Source: Christensenella tenuis | Lineage (GTDB): Bacteria > Bacillota > Clostridia > Christensenellales > Christensenellaceae | Assembly: GCF_014287795.1 (NCBI RefSeq) | Contig: NZ_JACOON010000010.1 | Span: 1 to 7,731 of the forward strand | Length of the DNA: 7,731 nt | Direction: 5' to 3' | Shown: positions 1-4,951 of the stretch, piece after piece | How positions within the stretch are numbered: the stretch's first letter is position 1 | How the letters are laid out: every line of letters starts with the position of its first letter | Program-made: the position numbers and the translations under genes | Notes under the pieces: model-generated | Seen by the model: only the letters and a program-made list of their open reading frames with translations | Database searches by the model: none | What the model was told of the DNA's origin: nothing

Positions 1-119
1 AAAGTCACCTCCCCCTTTTCCCCCTCGCTCTGGGGCATGGAAATGATGGAAAACCTTTCAGGTTTACCACATTCCCACACCCCGCCGCTCACCCCCATAA
101 CCCCCTCCGACTTTCTCCC
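1..119. repeat. Terminal direct repeat, left copy (circularity overlap)
   Basis: These bases are identical to 7613-7731 at the other end of the window. An exact terminal overlap of this kind is what an assembler leaves when a circular molecule is written as a line, so the circle is probably about 7,612 bp. The segment is non-coding, C-rich on this strand, and lies in the control region upstream of the Rep gene. It includes a small hairpin (AAACCT 51-56, AGGTTT 60-65) and one arm of a 16-bp inverted repeat (9-24). A genuine terminal repeat of a linear element is the less likely alternative. Confidence 0.93.
74..105 (-). other. G-quadruplex candidate in Rep leader
   Basis: On the minus strand this stretch has four G tracts: five G at 105-101, five at 96-92, four at 83-80 and three at 76-74, separated by loops of 4, 8 and 3 bases. 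The minus strand is the sense strand of the Rep leader, so the structure could form in the RNA or in single-stranded DNA at the origin. Folding is inferred; the middle loop is one base longer than the usual search rule allows. Confidence 0.4.
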
Positions 120-146
120 TGTCCGAGAGAAAATATTTTATTATTT

Positions 147-173
147 TTCCCCTGGCCTTTAGGCCATAGGGGG
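147..173. repeat. Small hairpin next to 44-bp repeat A
   Basis: TGGCC (153-157) and GGCCA (162-166) pair across a TTTA loop. Flanking CCCC and GGGG runs extend the stem past a short bulge. The hairpin overlaps the left edge of repeat copy A and adds to the density of structure in the Rep leader. It has no U tract after it on the minus strand, so it is not an obvious terminator there. Confidence 0.45.
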
Positions 174-207
174 GCATATATTATCAATGAAGTTAATTCC
201 CTATTTT
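164..207. repeat. 44-bp direct repeat, copy A
   Basis: This copy matches 241-284 at 43 of 44 positions, the only difference being G or T at the ninth base. The two copies start 77 bp apart. Each copy contains its own inverted repeat (ATAGGG at 166-171, CCCTAT at 199-204), so each can fold into a stem-loop. The 5' arm of one copy can also pair with the 3' arm of the other. They lie in the leader between the putative rep promoter and rep. Two iteron-like Rep sites or a competing-hairpin control element are both possible. Confidence 0.85.
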
Positions 208-225
208 ACGACAAACCAACTCCAT
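193..225 (-). CDS. Possible 10-residue leader peptide
   Basis: A minus-strand mini-ORF encodes MELVCRKIGN. It starts at ATG 225-223 behind a G-run (236-231) five bases upstream that could act as a Shine-Dalgarno sequence, and its stop codon lies inside repeat copy A. It sits in the leader RNA predicted upstream of Rep. Translation of such a peptide could change which copy of the 44-bp repeat folds. No other evidence shows it is translated, and an ORF this short can occur by chance. Confidence 0.28.
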   Translation of the reverse strand: MELVCRKIGN

Positions 226-240
226 GCTATCCCCCCATAC

Positions 241-284
241 CCATAGGGTGGCATATATTATCAATGAAGTTAATTCCCTATTTT
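241..284. repeat. 44-bp direct repeat, copy B
   Basis: This is the second copy of the repeat at 164-207. It begins right where transcription from the TATAAT box at 292-297 should start (about 285 on the minus strand), so the repeat would form the extreme 5' end of the leader RNA. The left edge also holds a small palindrome, ACCC ATA GGGT (about 239-249). Confidence 0.85.
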
Positions 285-291
285 TACTGTT

Positions 292-320
292 ATTATAGCC
301 TGTCCGGGCGGCTCTTGCAA
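292..320 (-). promoter_or_regulatory. Putative sigma-A promoter for the Rep leader
   Basis: On the minus strand a -35 box TTGCAA (320-315, 4 of 6 to consensus) and a perfect -10 box TATAAT (297-292) are separated by exactly 17 bases. Transcription would run leftward through both 44-bp repeats and, across the circle junction, reach the rep start codon at 7527 after roughly 370 nt. The promoter lies inside the hairpin at 297-336, so DNA structure or read-through from mobV could interfere with it. No better promoter was seen nearer rep. Confidence 0.55.
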
Positions 321-336
321 GGCCCCCGGACAGGCT
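297..336. terminator. Strong hairpin after mobV (terminator)
   Basis: AGCCTGTCCGGG (297-308) pairs perfectly with CCCGGACAGGCT (325-336), giving a 12-bp G+C-rich stem whose loop can extend the pairing further. It begins four bases after the mobV stop codon. The T-rich run (TTCTTTT) follows it on the plus strand only, so as an intrinsic terminator it looks best for rightward transcription. For mobV it would act without a good U tract. Confidence 0.6.
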
Positions 337-340
337 TCTT

Positions 341-1567
341 TTACAGCTCCATACCGCCCCAGGTGTGGCCCCATTCCTGCTCTCTTTCCGGCTGCTGCAC
401 CTCTGGCACAGGTAGCAGCTCACGCGCCTTTTCGACCAGGGGCCGGAACTGCTCCGGCAAGTGCCGATCCAGGAAGTCCAGCGCGGCCCCGATCCCTTCC
501 CGGAGCCGCGCCGAAATTCCGCGCTCCCAGCTCAAATCTTTTTCCAGATATTCGACCTGCACTTTGAGCTGCCGGTTTTCATTTTCAAGCCGCTGCCGCT
601 CCTGGGCCTCCTTCAGCTTTTCTTTCGTCGAGGGGATTTTCTGCTGAAGCTGTTGGTTTTCTACCTTCAGCTCCCGCACCTTCTGCTCTGCCGCCGCGCC
701 CCGGATCACCGCCGCCTTCAGCTCCTTCACCTGCTCCACCGTCACGCCCTTGACGGCCCCTGTCAGCGTCTTTTCCGGCTGTATTGCGTCCAGATCTGGC
801 TTGACCTTCTCAACCGCTTTCAGCAGCTTCACATTCCCTTGCAGGGCCTTTCTCTGCTTTTCCAGGGCCGCGATCTCCTGCTCTGCCGCTGTCACCTGTT
901 CCTGGATAGCTTCAAGCCGCTGGGCCGCTGCTCTGTACTCTGGCAGCTCCATATGAGGCCGGCCACCGCCCAAGCTGATAATCTCAAACTCGTGCGCCTG
1001 GGCGATTTCCGTTAGGGCTTCTTTCTCCCGTTCCATCCAGGCTTTCCATTCCGTCTGCTTCCTGCCCAGCCCTTCAAATCCTTGCTGCTTTAACGCTTGT
1101 TTCATTGATACCCGCGTCGAAAGGCCCCGGCTCTGCTCCGTTGCCACCGGCACGAAGTCCACATGGAGGTGGGGCGTGGCCTCGTCCATGTGCAGCACCA
1201 TATTGAACACCCGCAGATGAGGGTTGCGCTCCTGGAAGGACTCTGCAAATTCTTTGAGAGCTGCCGCCGCCCGTTCCCCTCCAGGGGAGCCGCACCCGCA
1301 GTCTGTCAAGTTGCCGATCTGGAAGATAGCCTCGTGAAATAGCTTCTCCTGTTTGCTCTGCCGGATATGCTCATAGTAATCTGGTATCTTGTCCCTGGTC
1401 TTTTTCTTTTTGGCATTGTAGGCGGCCAGGGCTTCATCGAAAAGTTCGTGGTACACCTTCTTCAAATCCTCGTTGAAAAAGGTGACATTCTGCCCCGACC
1501 TGCTTCGGTCTACATTCGCCGCTGAAAAGCTCCTGTTGTTGTGCCGGATACTTCCCCGGCCCGTCAT
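341..1567 (-). CDS. mobV: MobV/Pre-type plasmid mobilization relaxase
   Basis: Encodes a 408-residue relaxase of the MobV (Pre/Mob) family, which nicks oriT and pilots the strand through a helper's conjugation channel. Motif I is RHNNR at residues 8-12; His9 corresponds to the catalytic histidine of pMV158 MobM. The metal-binding motif is HMDEATPHLH at 126-135. Residues about 210-345 form a long charged coiled coil, as is usual for the C-terminal half. The first ATG, at 1567, has no good ribosome binding site and would remove the first beta strand. The frame continues upstream as IGTTISGM to an ATA at 1588, right after GGTGAT, so the true start is probably there. An oriT-like structure and a promoter lie just upstream. 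Confidence 0.93.
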   Translation of the reverse strand: MTGRGSIRHNNRSFSAANVDRSRSGQNVTFFNEDLKKVYHELFDEALAAYNAKKKKTRDKIPDYYEHIRQSKQEKLFHEAIFQIGNLTDCGCGSPGGERAAAALKEFAESFQERNPHLRVFNMVLHMDEATPHLHVDFVPVATEQSRGLSTRVSMKQALKQQGFEGLGRKQTEWKAWMEREKEALTEIAQAHEFEIISLGGGRPHMELPEYRAAAQRLEAIQEQVTAAEQEIAALEKQRKALQGNVKLLKAVEKVKPDLDAIQPEKTLTGAVKGVTVEQVKELKAAVIRGAAAEQKVRELKVENQQLQQKIPSTKEKLKEAQERQRLENENRQLKVQVEYLEKDLSWERGISARLREGIGAALDFLDRHLPEQFRPLVEKARELLPVPEVQQPEREQEWGHTWGGMEL

Positions 1568-1585
1568 TCCCGAAATGGTTGTGCC

Positions 1586-1598
1586 TATAAAATCACCC
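1586..1598 (-). promoter_or_regulatory. mobV ribosome binding site facing an ATA codon
   Basis: On the minus strand GGGTGAT (1598-1592) matches the 16S anti-Shine-Dalgarno sequence and stands three bases before ATA (1588-1586). That codon is in frame with mobV, seven codons upstream of its first ATG. An in-frame TAG lies farther upstream, and no ATG, GTG or TTG occurs between it and the ATG at 1567. The site therefore marks either a non-canonical start or a former ATG mutated to ATA. Confidence 0.55.
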
Positions 1599-1636
1599 GT
1601 CCCTTTCCTGCAAAAAGCCTATATCCTACTGCTCCT

Positions 1637-1665
1637 ATTTTACCATAACTGGCCGCAGGCCACAA
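1637..1665 (-). promoter_or_regulatory. Putative mobV promoter with palindromic operator
   Basis: On the minus strand TTGTGG (1665-1660) and TAAAAT (1642-1637) are separated by 17 bases. The palindrome TGGCC GCA GGCCA (1650-1662) fills most of the spacer and could be an operator for the MobV relaxase itself, as is known for other MobV plasmids. The match to consensus is moderate. Confidence 0.45.
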
Positions 1666-1672
1666 CCTCTTT

Positions 1673-1752
1673 GTTACTTTCTTGTGAGAAAGTAACGTAA
1701 AAGCACTTTCACACCGCCGCCCCTTCGAGGCTGGCAGTATGAAAGTGCTTTT
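1673..1752. repeat. oriT-like nested inverted repeats
   Basis: Two perfect inverted repeats lie side by side upstream of mobV: GTTACTTTCT/AGAAAGTAAC (1673-1682 and 1687-1696, loop TGTG), and a 13-bp pair AAAAGCACTTTCA/TGAAAGTGCTTTT (1699-1711 and 1740-1752) around a G+C-rich loop with its own small hairpin. MobV oriTs typically lie upstream of mob and consist of such hairpins near the nick site. The exact nick position cannot be read from the sequence. Confidence 0.55.
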
Positions 1753-1783
1753 GCGCCCTGCCGGGGGCTAAAGAAGCCGACCA

Positions 1784-2218
1784 CTACTCTTCATAAGACA
1801 CGCTATCTTCATTCATTTCTATAACCGTAGTCTTGCCATCAGTTGAAAAGCTTGTATATGCCGACATACCAAATATCGCCAAAAGAAGATTGAGGGCCAA
1901 AATTGTCAATAAAACAATCCCGACAATTTTCCAAATCCTTTTACTACGCCTATTCTTTATCGCTAACTGCTCACTGATCTTTGCAAGTTGCTCTGCAACC
2001 GTGTCCTTATTAACTTCGTCCATTATTGCACCCCCAAGAAGAGTACCCACATTTGTTTCCAATACATCTGCTATCTTAAAAAGAAAATCCACATCTGGAA
2101 CGGATAACCCTTTTTCCCATTTGCTAATTGTCTGTCTGGTAACATTCAGCTTTATTGCAAGTTCTTCCTGGGTATAACCTTTTGCCTTCCGCATTGCTTT
2201 TAGATTTTCGCTAAACAT
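1784..2218 (-). CDS. XRE-family HTH regulator with C-terminal membrane helix
   Basis: A 144-residue protein. Residues 1-62 form an XRE/Cro-C1 helix-turn-helix domain, with the recognition segment VTRQTISKWEKG at 26-37. Residues 68-95 are polar and basic, and about 95-121 form one hydrophobic transmembrane helix followed by a short outer tail. This layout is common for small membrane-anchored regulators in Firmicutes; target and signal are unknown. The start at 2218 is chosen because GAAAGGAG lies about nine bases upstream, whereas the open frame to 2350 lacks such support. The gene is more A+T-rich than the backbone. Its promoter side abuts and cuts off the 5' half of the mobC relic, which points to recombination. 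It lies upstream of the oriT-like region and reads toward mobV. Confidence 0.85.
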   Translation of the reverse strand: MFSENLKAMRKAKGYTQEELAIKLNVTRQTISKWEKGLSVPDVDFLFKIADVLETNVGTLLGGAIMDEVNKDTVAEQLAKISEQLAIKNRRSKRIWKIVGIVLLTILALNLLLAIFGMSAYTSFSTDGKTTVIEMNEDSVSYEE

Positions 2219-2246
2219 ATTTATGCTCTCCTTTCTATTTAGTAGT

Positions 2247-2450
2247 TTAGACGGGTATATTCTTGTCGTTGACCGAAGCGACACAAAAGCATATATCCGG
2301 GAACTGCAAGCGGTGAGCCGGAACATCAACCAAATTGCAAAACGCGCCAATGCGACGGGGACGGTTTACAGGCAGGATATAGAGGACATTAAAAAGGCGG
2401 TGGACGAGATATGGCGGTTACAAAGACGCACCCTATTAAATCAACCTTAA
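2247..2450 (+). pseudogene. mobC relic (5'-truncated relaxosome accessory protein)
   Basis: The plus-strand frame reads LDGYILVVDRSD followed by the INQIAKRANATG segment and an EIWRLQ-type end. It resembles the C-terminal half of MobC relaxosome proteins that accompany Firmicute MobP relaxases. The N-terminal ribbon-helix-helix half is missing: homology ends around 2245, where the regulator gene's leader begins. The only in-frame ATG (2223) lies in the complement of that leader and has no ribosome binding site. The frame overlaps the start of the next relaxase gene by 40 bases, the usual mobC-mobA arrangement, so this is an original operon fragment. It is probably not functional. Confidence 0.72.
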
Positions 2451-3178
2451 AGGCTGCGATAGACTATATCTTAAATCCCGAAAAGACAGACGGGAAGCTG
2501 CTTGCGTCCTCTTTCGGCTGCGGGCTGGAAACCGCCGATATTGAGTTTGCATGGACGCGGGAAGCTGCCGGAGATCGCGGCACACATTTAGGGCGGCACT
2601 TGATACAATCCTTTGCGGTGGGAGAAACCACACCGGAAGAAGCGCACAAAATCGGCATGGAACTTGCCGGGGCGGTATTAGGCGGCAAGTATGAGTTTGT
2701 TTTGACAACTCACGTCGATAAAGACCATCTGCATAATCACTTGATTTTCAACGCGGTTAGCTTCGTTGACTACAAAAAGTACCATTCCAACAAGCAAAGC
2801 TATCACTTTATCCGGCGCACCAGCGACAGGATATGTAAAGAGCATGGGCTATCCGTCGTCGTACCGGGACAGGACAAGGGAAAAAGCTATGCAGAATACA
2901 CCGCCGAAAAGCAAGGGACAAGCTACAAAGCAAAGCTGAAAACGGCGATAGATACTCTCATTCCCCAAGTGAAAGATTTTGACGAACTGCTGCGCCGCTT
3001 GCAGGAAATGGGGTATGAAATCAAACAGGGCAAATACATTTCCTTTCGCGCTGCCGGACAGGAACGGTTTACCCGCACAAAGACGCTCGGCGCGGCCTAT
3101 ACGGAAGAAGCGATAAAGGAGCGTACCCGCAATCCATTCTATAATAGGGAACAGCGGCTTTTGCGCAATATTAAATAA
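2411..3178 (+). CDS. C-terminally truncated MobP-type relaxase
   Basis: A 255-residue protein with the relaxase/mobilization nuclease domain. Tyr19, in AIDYILNPEKT, is the likely nucleophile. HVDKDHLHNH (101-110) is the three-histidine metal motif. Relatives on mobilizable and integrative elements are usually well over 400 residues, so about half is missing; the family-like sequence runs to about residue 237 and the tail after it looks like out-of-family sequence. The nuclease domain is complete on paper, so residual nicking is possible. However, its partner mobC is cut, no oriT of its own remains and no clear promoter or strong ribosome binding site precedes it. It runs opposite to the rest of the plasmid. 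Most likely it is a decaying second mobilization module. Confidence 0.85.
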   Translation: MAVTKTHPIKSTLKAAIDYILNPEKTDGKLLASSFGCGLETADIEFAWTREAAGDRGTHLGRHLIQSFAVGETTPEEAHKIGMELAGAVLGGKYEFVLTTHVDKDHLHNHLIFNAVSFVDYKKYHSNKQSYHFIRRTSDRICKEHGLSVVVPGQDKGKSYAEYTAEKQGTSYKAKLKTAIDTLIPQVKDFDELLRRLQEMGYEIKQGKYISFRAAGQERFTRTKTLGAAYTEEAIKERTRNPFYNREQRLLRNIK

Positions 3179-3181
3179 AAA

Positions 3182-3224
3182 AGCCGATAACACATAGGTT
3201 TTTTGACCTAATGCGTTATCGGCT
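3182..3224 (-). terminator. Rho-independent terminator of the methyltransferase gene
   Basis: AGCCGATAAC (3182-3191) pairs with GTTATCGGCT (3215-3224), and the inner CATAGG/CCTAATG extends the stem with one bulge. On the minus strand the hairpin is followed by TTTTTTAT, which runs into the end of the relaxase relic. It lies 28 bases downstream of the methyltransferase stop codon and serves that gene. It also marks the junction between the two oppositely oriented blocks. Confidence 0.85.
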
Positions 3225-3251
3225 CTGCGTCTATGCGTCTGGCACTTTTAA

Positions 3252-4235
3252 TCATTTTTTTTTGAATTTATTATATGTGTTAGCTAACTGTCCACAAGCC
3301 GCGTTAATCTCTCTGCCATGAGAAACTCTCATAGTAACTTCAAGTCCTGCTTGCTCTAATTGATGTTTGAATGCAACTATTTCCCGTTTCTGTGGTGCTT
3401 TAATTCTTGAATTGCTTGTTGGGTTGTATTGTAACACGTTAATCATAACTTTTTTGCCCCGAAACCATTTTGCAAGTTGTCTTACATCTGAGGGCCGGTC
3501 ATTTATACCCGGTAAAAGCAAATACGCAAAGACAATTTTGCGATTATGCCTTTCAGAATAGGATAAGGCTTGCTTAACAACATCTTCAATAGCATATATG
3601 CGCATGTGAGGAATAATACGATTTCTTGCAGATTGTGTTGCTGCGTGTAAAGATATTGTCAACTGAATTTTAAGATGTTCCTCGCGCAATTTTTTTAATT
3701 GATCGACCGGACCAACTGTTGATATGGTAATGCCGTCGGTTGGAAAGTTGAGCCCATATCTATCTCGGAGAATATGGATTGCTTTTATCAAGTTGTCATA
3801 ATTGAATAAAGGCTCTCCCATACCCATAAAAACGATACGGTTTACTTTTCGACGCAACAATATAATCTGTTGTACGATTTCTGACGATGTTAGATTACGA
3901 ACAAAGCCATTTCGCCCGGACTCACAAAAAATACAACCAACAGGACAACCGACTTGTGTGCTCACGCAAACAGTTCCACCATCTCGCCGCTTGATAAAAA
4001 CCGTTTCAATGTATTTGTTGTCTTTCAGTTCGTAAACATACTTTTCAGTATCACTGCTTTTGCAAATATTTTTTACCAACATTGATAGATTTTTTTTGCG
4101 TGGTAATTGCTTATATAATTCTTCATATAAGGCTTTTGCTTCATTCTCGCCAATAACTTCCGACATTTCTTTGTAAGTAAATCCGTATGGATCATTCCGT
4201 ACTTCCGCAGGCGTATATTTAGGTAAACGTTTCAT
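3252..4235 (-). CDS. Radical-SAM 23S rRNA adenine methyltransferase, RlmN/Cfr superfamily
   Basis: A 327-residue enzyme of the family that methylates A2503 of 23S rRNA (C2 by RlmN, C8 by Cfr, which gives resistance to several peptidyl-transferase drugs). The 4Fe-4S motif is C97-x3-C101-x2-C104. Cys90 and Cys314 (in INAACGQL) match the two cysteines used in the methyl transfer. GMGEP at 138-142 and SLHAATQSARNRIIP at 195-209 are further family motifs. The GMGEPLFNYDN segment is RlmN-like, while LLLPGIND and QYNPT are closer to Cfr, so the regiochemistry cannot be called. The N-terminal domain before the cluster is short and unlike standard RlmN. AAAGGA lies eight bases before the start. The gene is A+T-rich (about 40% G+C in sampled lines, against 60% or more in rep), which indicates acquired cargo. 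Confidence 0.9.
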   Translation of the reverse strand: MKRLPKYTPAEVRNDPYGFTYKEMSEVIGENEAKALYEELYKQLPRKKNLSMLVKNICKSSDTEKYVYELKDNKYIETVFIKRRDGGTVCVSTQVGCPVGCIFCESGRNGFVRNLTSSEIVQQIILLRRKVNRIVFMGMGEPLFNYDNLIKAIHILRDRYGLNFPTDGITISTVGPVDQLKKLREEHLKIQLTISLHAATQSARNRIIPHMRIYAIEDVVKQALSYSERHNRKIVFAYLLLPGINDRPSDVRQLAKWFRGKKVMINVLQYNPTSNSRIKAPQKREIVAFKHQLEQAGLEVTMRVSHGREINAACGQLANTYNKFKKK

Positions 4236-4251
4236 TTTTATATCCTTTCTT

Positions 4252-4401
4252 CTAAATAATAAAAGTTTGTTTTTCTGTATTTTTGATTACAATCTCTAAT
4301 TTTTCTACATCAATGATATGCGTCAATTTGCATTTAGGGCAGAAAAGAGGAAAATCTTTTACACAAATATGTCTGTTGCCTCAAGCAATGCATATTAACA
4401 T
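4252..4401 (-). pseudogene. Broken cysteine-rich KTR protein
   Basis: The minus-strand frame reads MLICIA, then TGA (4383-4381), then GNRHICVKDFPLFCPKCK and on to a stop at 4252. It resembles the small cysteine-rich KTR proteins found near tet(M) on Tn916-type elements, whose zinc-ribbon pattern is CPxCGNKTR ... FPLYCPKC. The TGA replaces the second cysteine of the first pair, and roughly seven residues between GNK and FPL are missing. It ends 16 bases before the methyltransferase start, whose ribosome binding site directly follows its stop. A weak promoter (TTGAGG, 17 bases, TAAAAG) can be drawn inside it and could drive the methyltransferase. Confidence 0.62.
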
Positions 4402-4426
4402 TAGGGGTTTTATCTACCGCATTGCC

Positions 4427-4951
4427 TTAACCTCGAAAAAATTTACGAAACCATCCCTTTTTCTCCGGCTCCTGATCCGATCCGGTTTCATCGGTAAGAA
4501 GCTGCTGCTGAATTGTCCCCGCGTGGAGAGCCTGGGCTGCTGCCGCTGTCTGCTGGGCGGCGGCCAGCGCGTCAGTGAGCCGGGTAATGGTCTGGGCCTG
4601 CTGCTCGATCTGCCTGTCTTTCATTTCAAGCTGCCCTTGCAGCGTGTCGATGGTGGCCTGTAAAACAGAAATCACACCATCAACCCCTGTCGTTTTTTCT
4701 GCATTTTTGGTTGACGCGCCATCAACCAAACCGTCAACCGTACCCGTCAACTGGTTGTCGGTGGTTGACGGTGCAATTTCAGAAAACGCCTGTTTTATCA
4801 GCTTTTCACCGTCAACCTCTACCATCAACTTACCGTCAACCGTTGCCGTCAACCCCTGTAAACTGGTTGACAGCGGTTCACGCTTAATTTTTTTGAAAAC
4901 AGCTTGCTTTGATACCCCTATCTCGTCGGCTATCTGCCGGATCGTTTTCAT
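4427..4951 (-). CDS. Par-like (DUF536-type) plasmid segregation protein
   Basis: A 174-residue protein. Residues 1-24 form a helix-turn-helix (IRQIADEIGVSKQAVFKKIK). A variable linker follows at 27-91, rich in VDG and LTG, then a Gln/Ala/Leu-rich coiled coil at about 93-152 and the tail KKGWFRKFFRG. This order (HTH, linker, coiled coil, basic-aromatic end) is that of DUF536 proteins and of the single-protein partition factor Par of staphylococcal plasmid pSK1. The start at 4951 is preferred because its ATG overlaps the TGA of the preceding gene (ATGA), which suggests translational coupling; GTG at 4978 is the alternative. The linker DNA holds a cluster of GGTTGACGG motifs that this protein or Rep might bind. 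A role in plasmid maintenance is inferred from architecture and neighbours. Confidence 0.75.
   Translation of the reverse strand: MKTIRQIADEIGVSKQAVFKKIKREPLSTSLQGLTATVDGKLMVEVDGEKLIKQAFSEIAPSTTDNQLTGTVDGLVDGASTKNAEKTTGVDGVISVLQATIDTLQGQLEMKDRQIEQQAQTITRLTDALAAAQQTAAAAQALHAGTIQQQLLTDETGSDQEPEKKGWFRKFFRG
4678..4872. repeat. Cluster of about 12 GGTTGACGG-type motifs inside the Par-like gene
   Basis: On the plus strand CC(G/A)TCAAC(C/T) occurs with its TCAAC core starting at 4680, 4722, 4734, 4747, 4812, 4825, 4836 and 4849. The inverse, GGTTGAC, occurs with its GTTGA core at 4710, 4764 and 4866, and a degenerate GGTTGTCGG lies at 4753. Spacing within groups is 11-13 bp, near one helical turn, and not a multiple of three. 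The motif is therefore read sometimes as Val-Asp-Gly and sometimes as Leu-Thr. That argues for selection on the DNA itself, as expected of iterons or a centromere. Confidence 0.75.

Noticed and set aside
164..284. The 44-bp repeats as a CRISPR array or insertion-sequence ends
   Set aside because: There are only two copies in direct orientation with a single 33-bp gap, no cas genes and no transposase.
461..1015. Plus-strand ORF (184 codons) antisense to mobV
   Set aside because: It mirrors the coiled-coil coding region of mobV, giving Leu/Phe/Arg/Cys-rich sequence without a family match or start signals.
2219..2350. N-terminal extension of the XRE regulator to 2350
   Set aside because: The ATG at 2218 has a textbook ribosome binding site and starts exactly at the HTH domain. 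The upstream part is antisense to the mobC relic.
3182..3224. The inverted repeat after the relaxase relic as a transposon end
   Set aside because: It has the stem plus minus-strand T run of an intrinsic terminator, lies just after the methyltransferase stop, and has no matching partner elsewhere in the window.
4381..4383. In-frame TGA at a cysteine position of the KTR ORF as a selenocysteine codon
   Set aside because: The flanking protein is also internally shortened compared with its family, and TGA serves as a stop elsewhere here (for example in the DUF5348-like gene). No SECIS-like hairpin directly after the TGA was recognised. A nonsense mutation in a relic is simpler.
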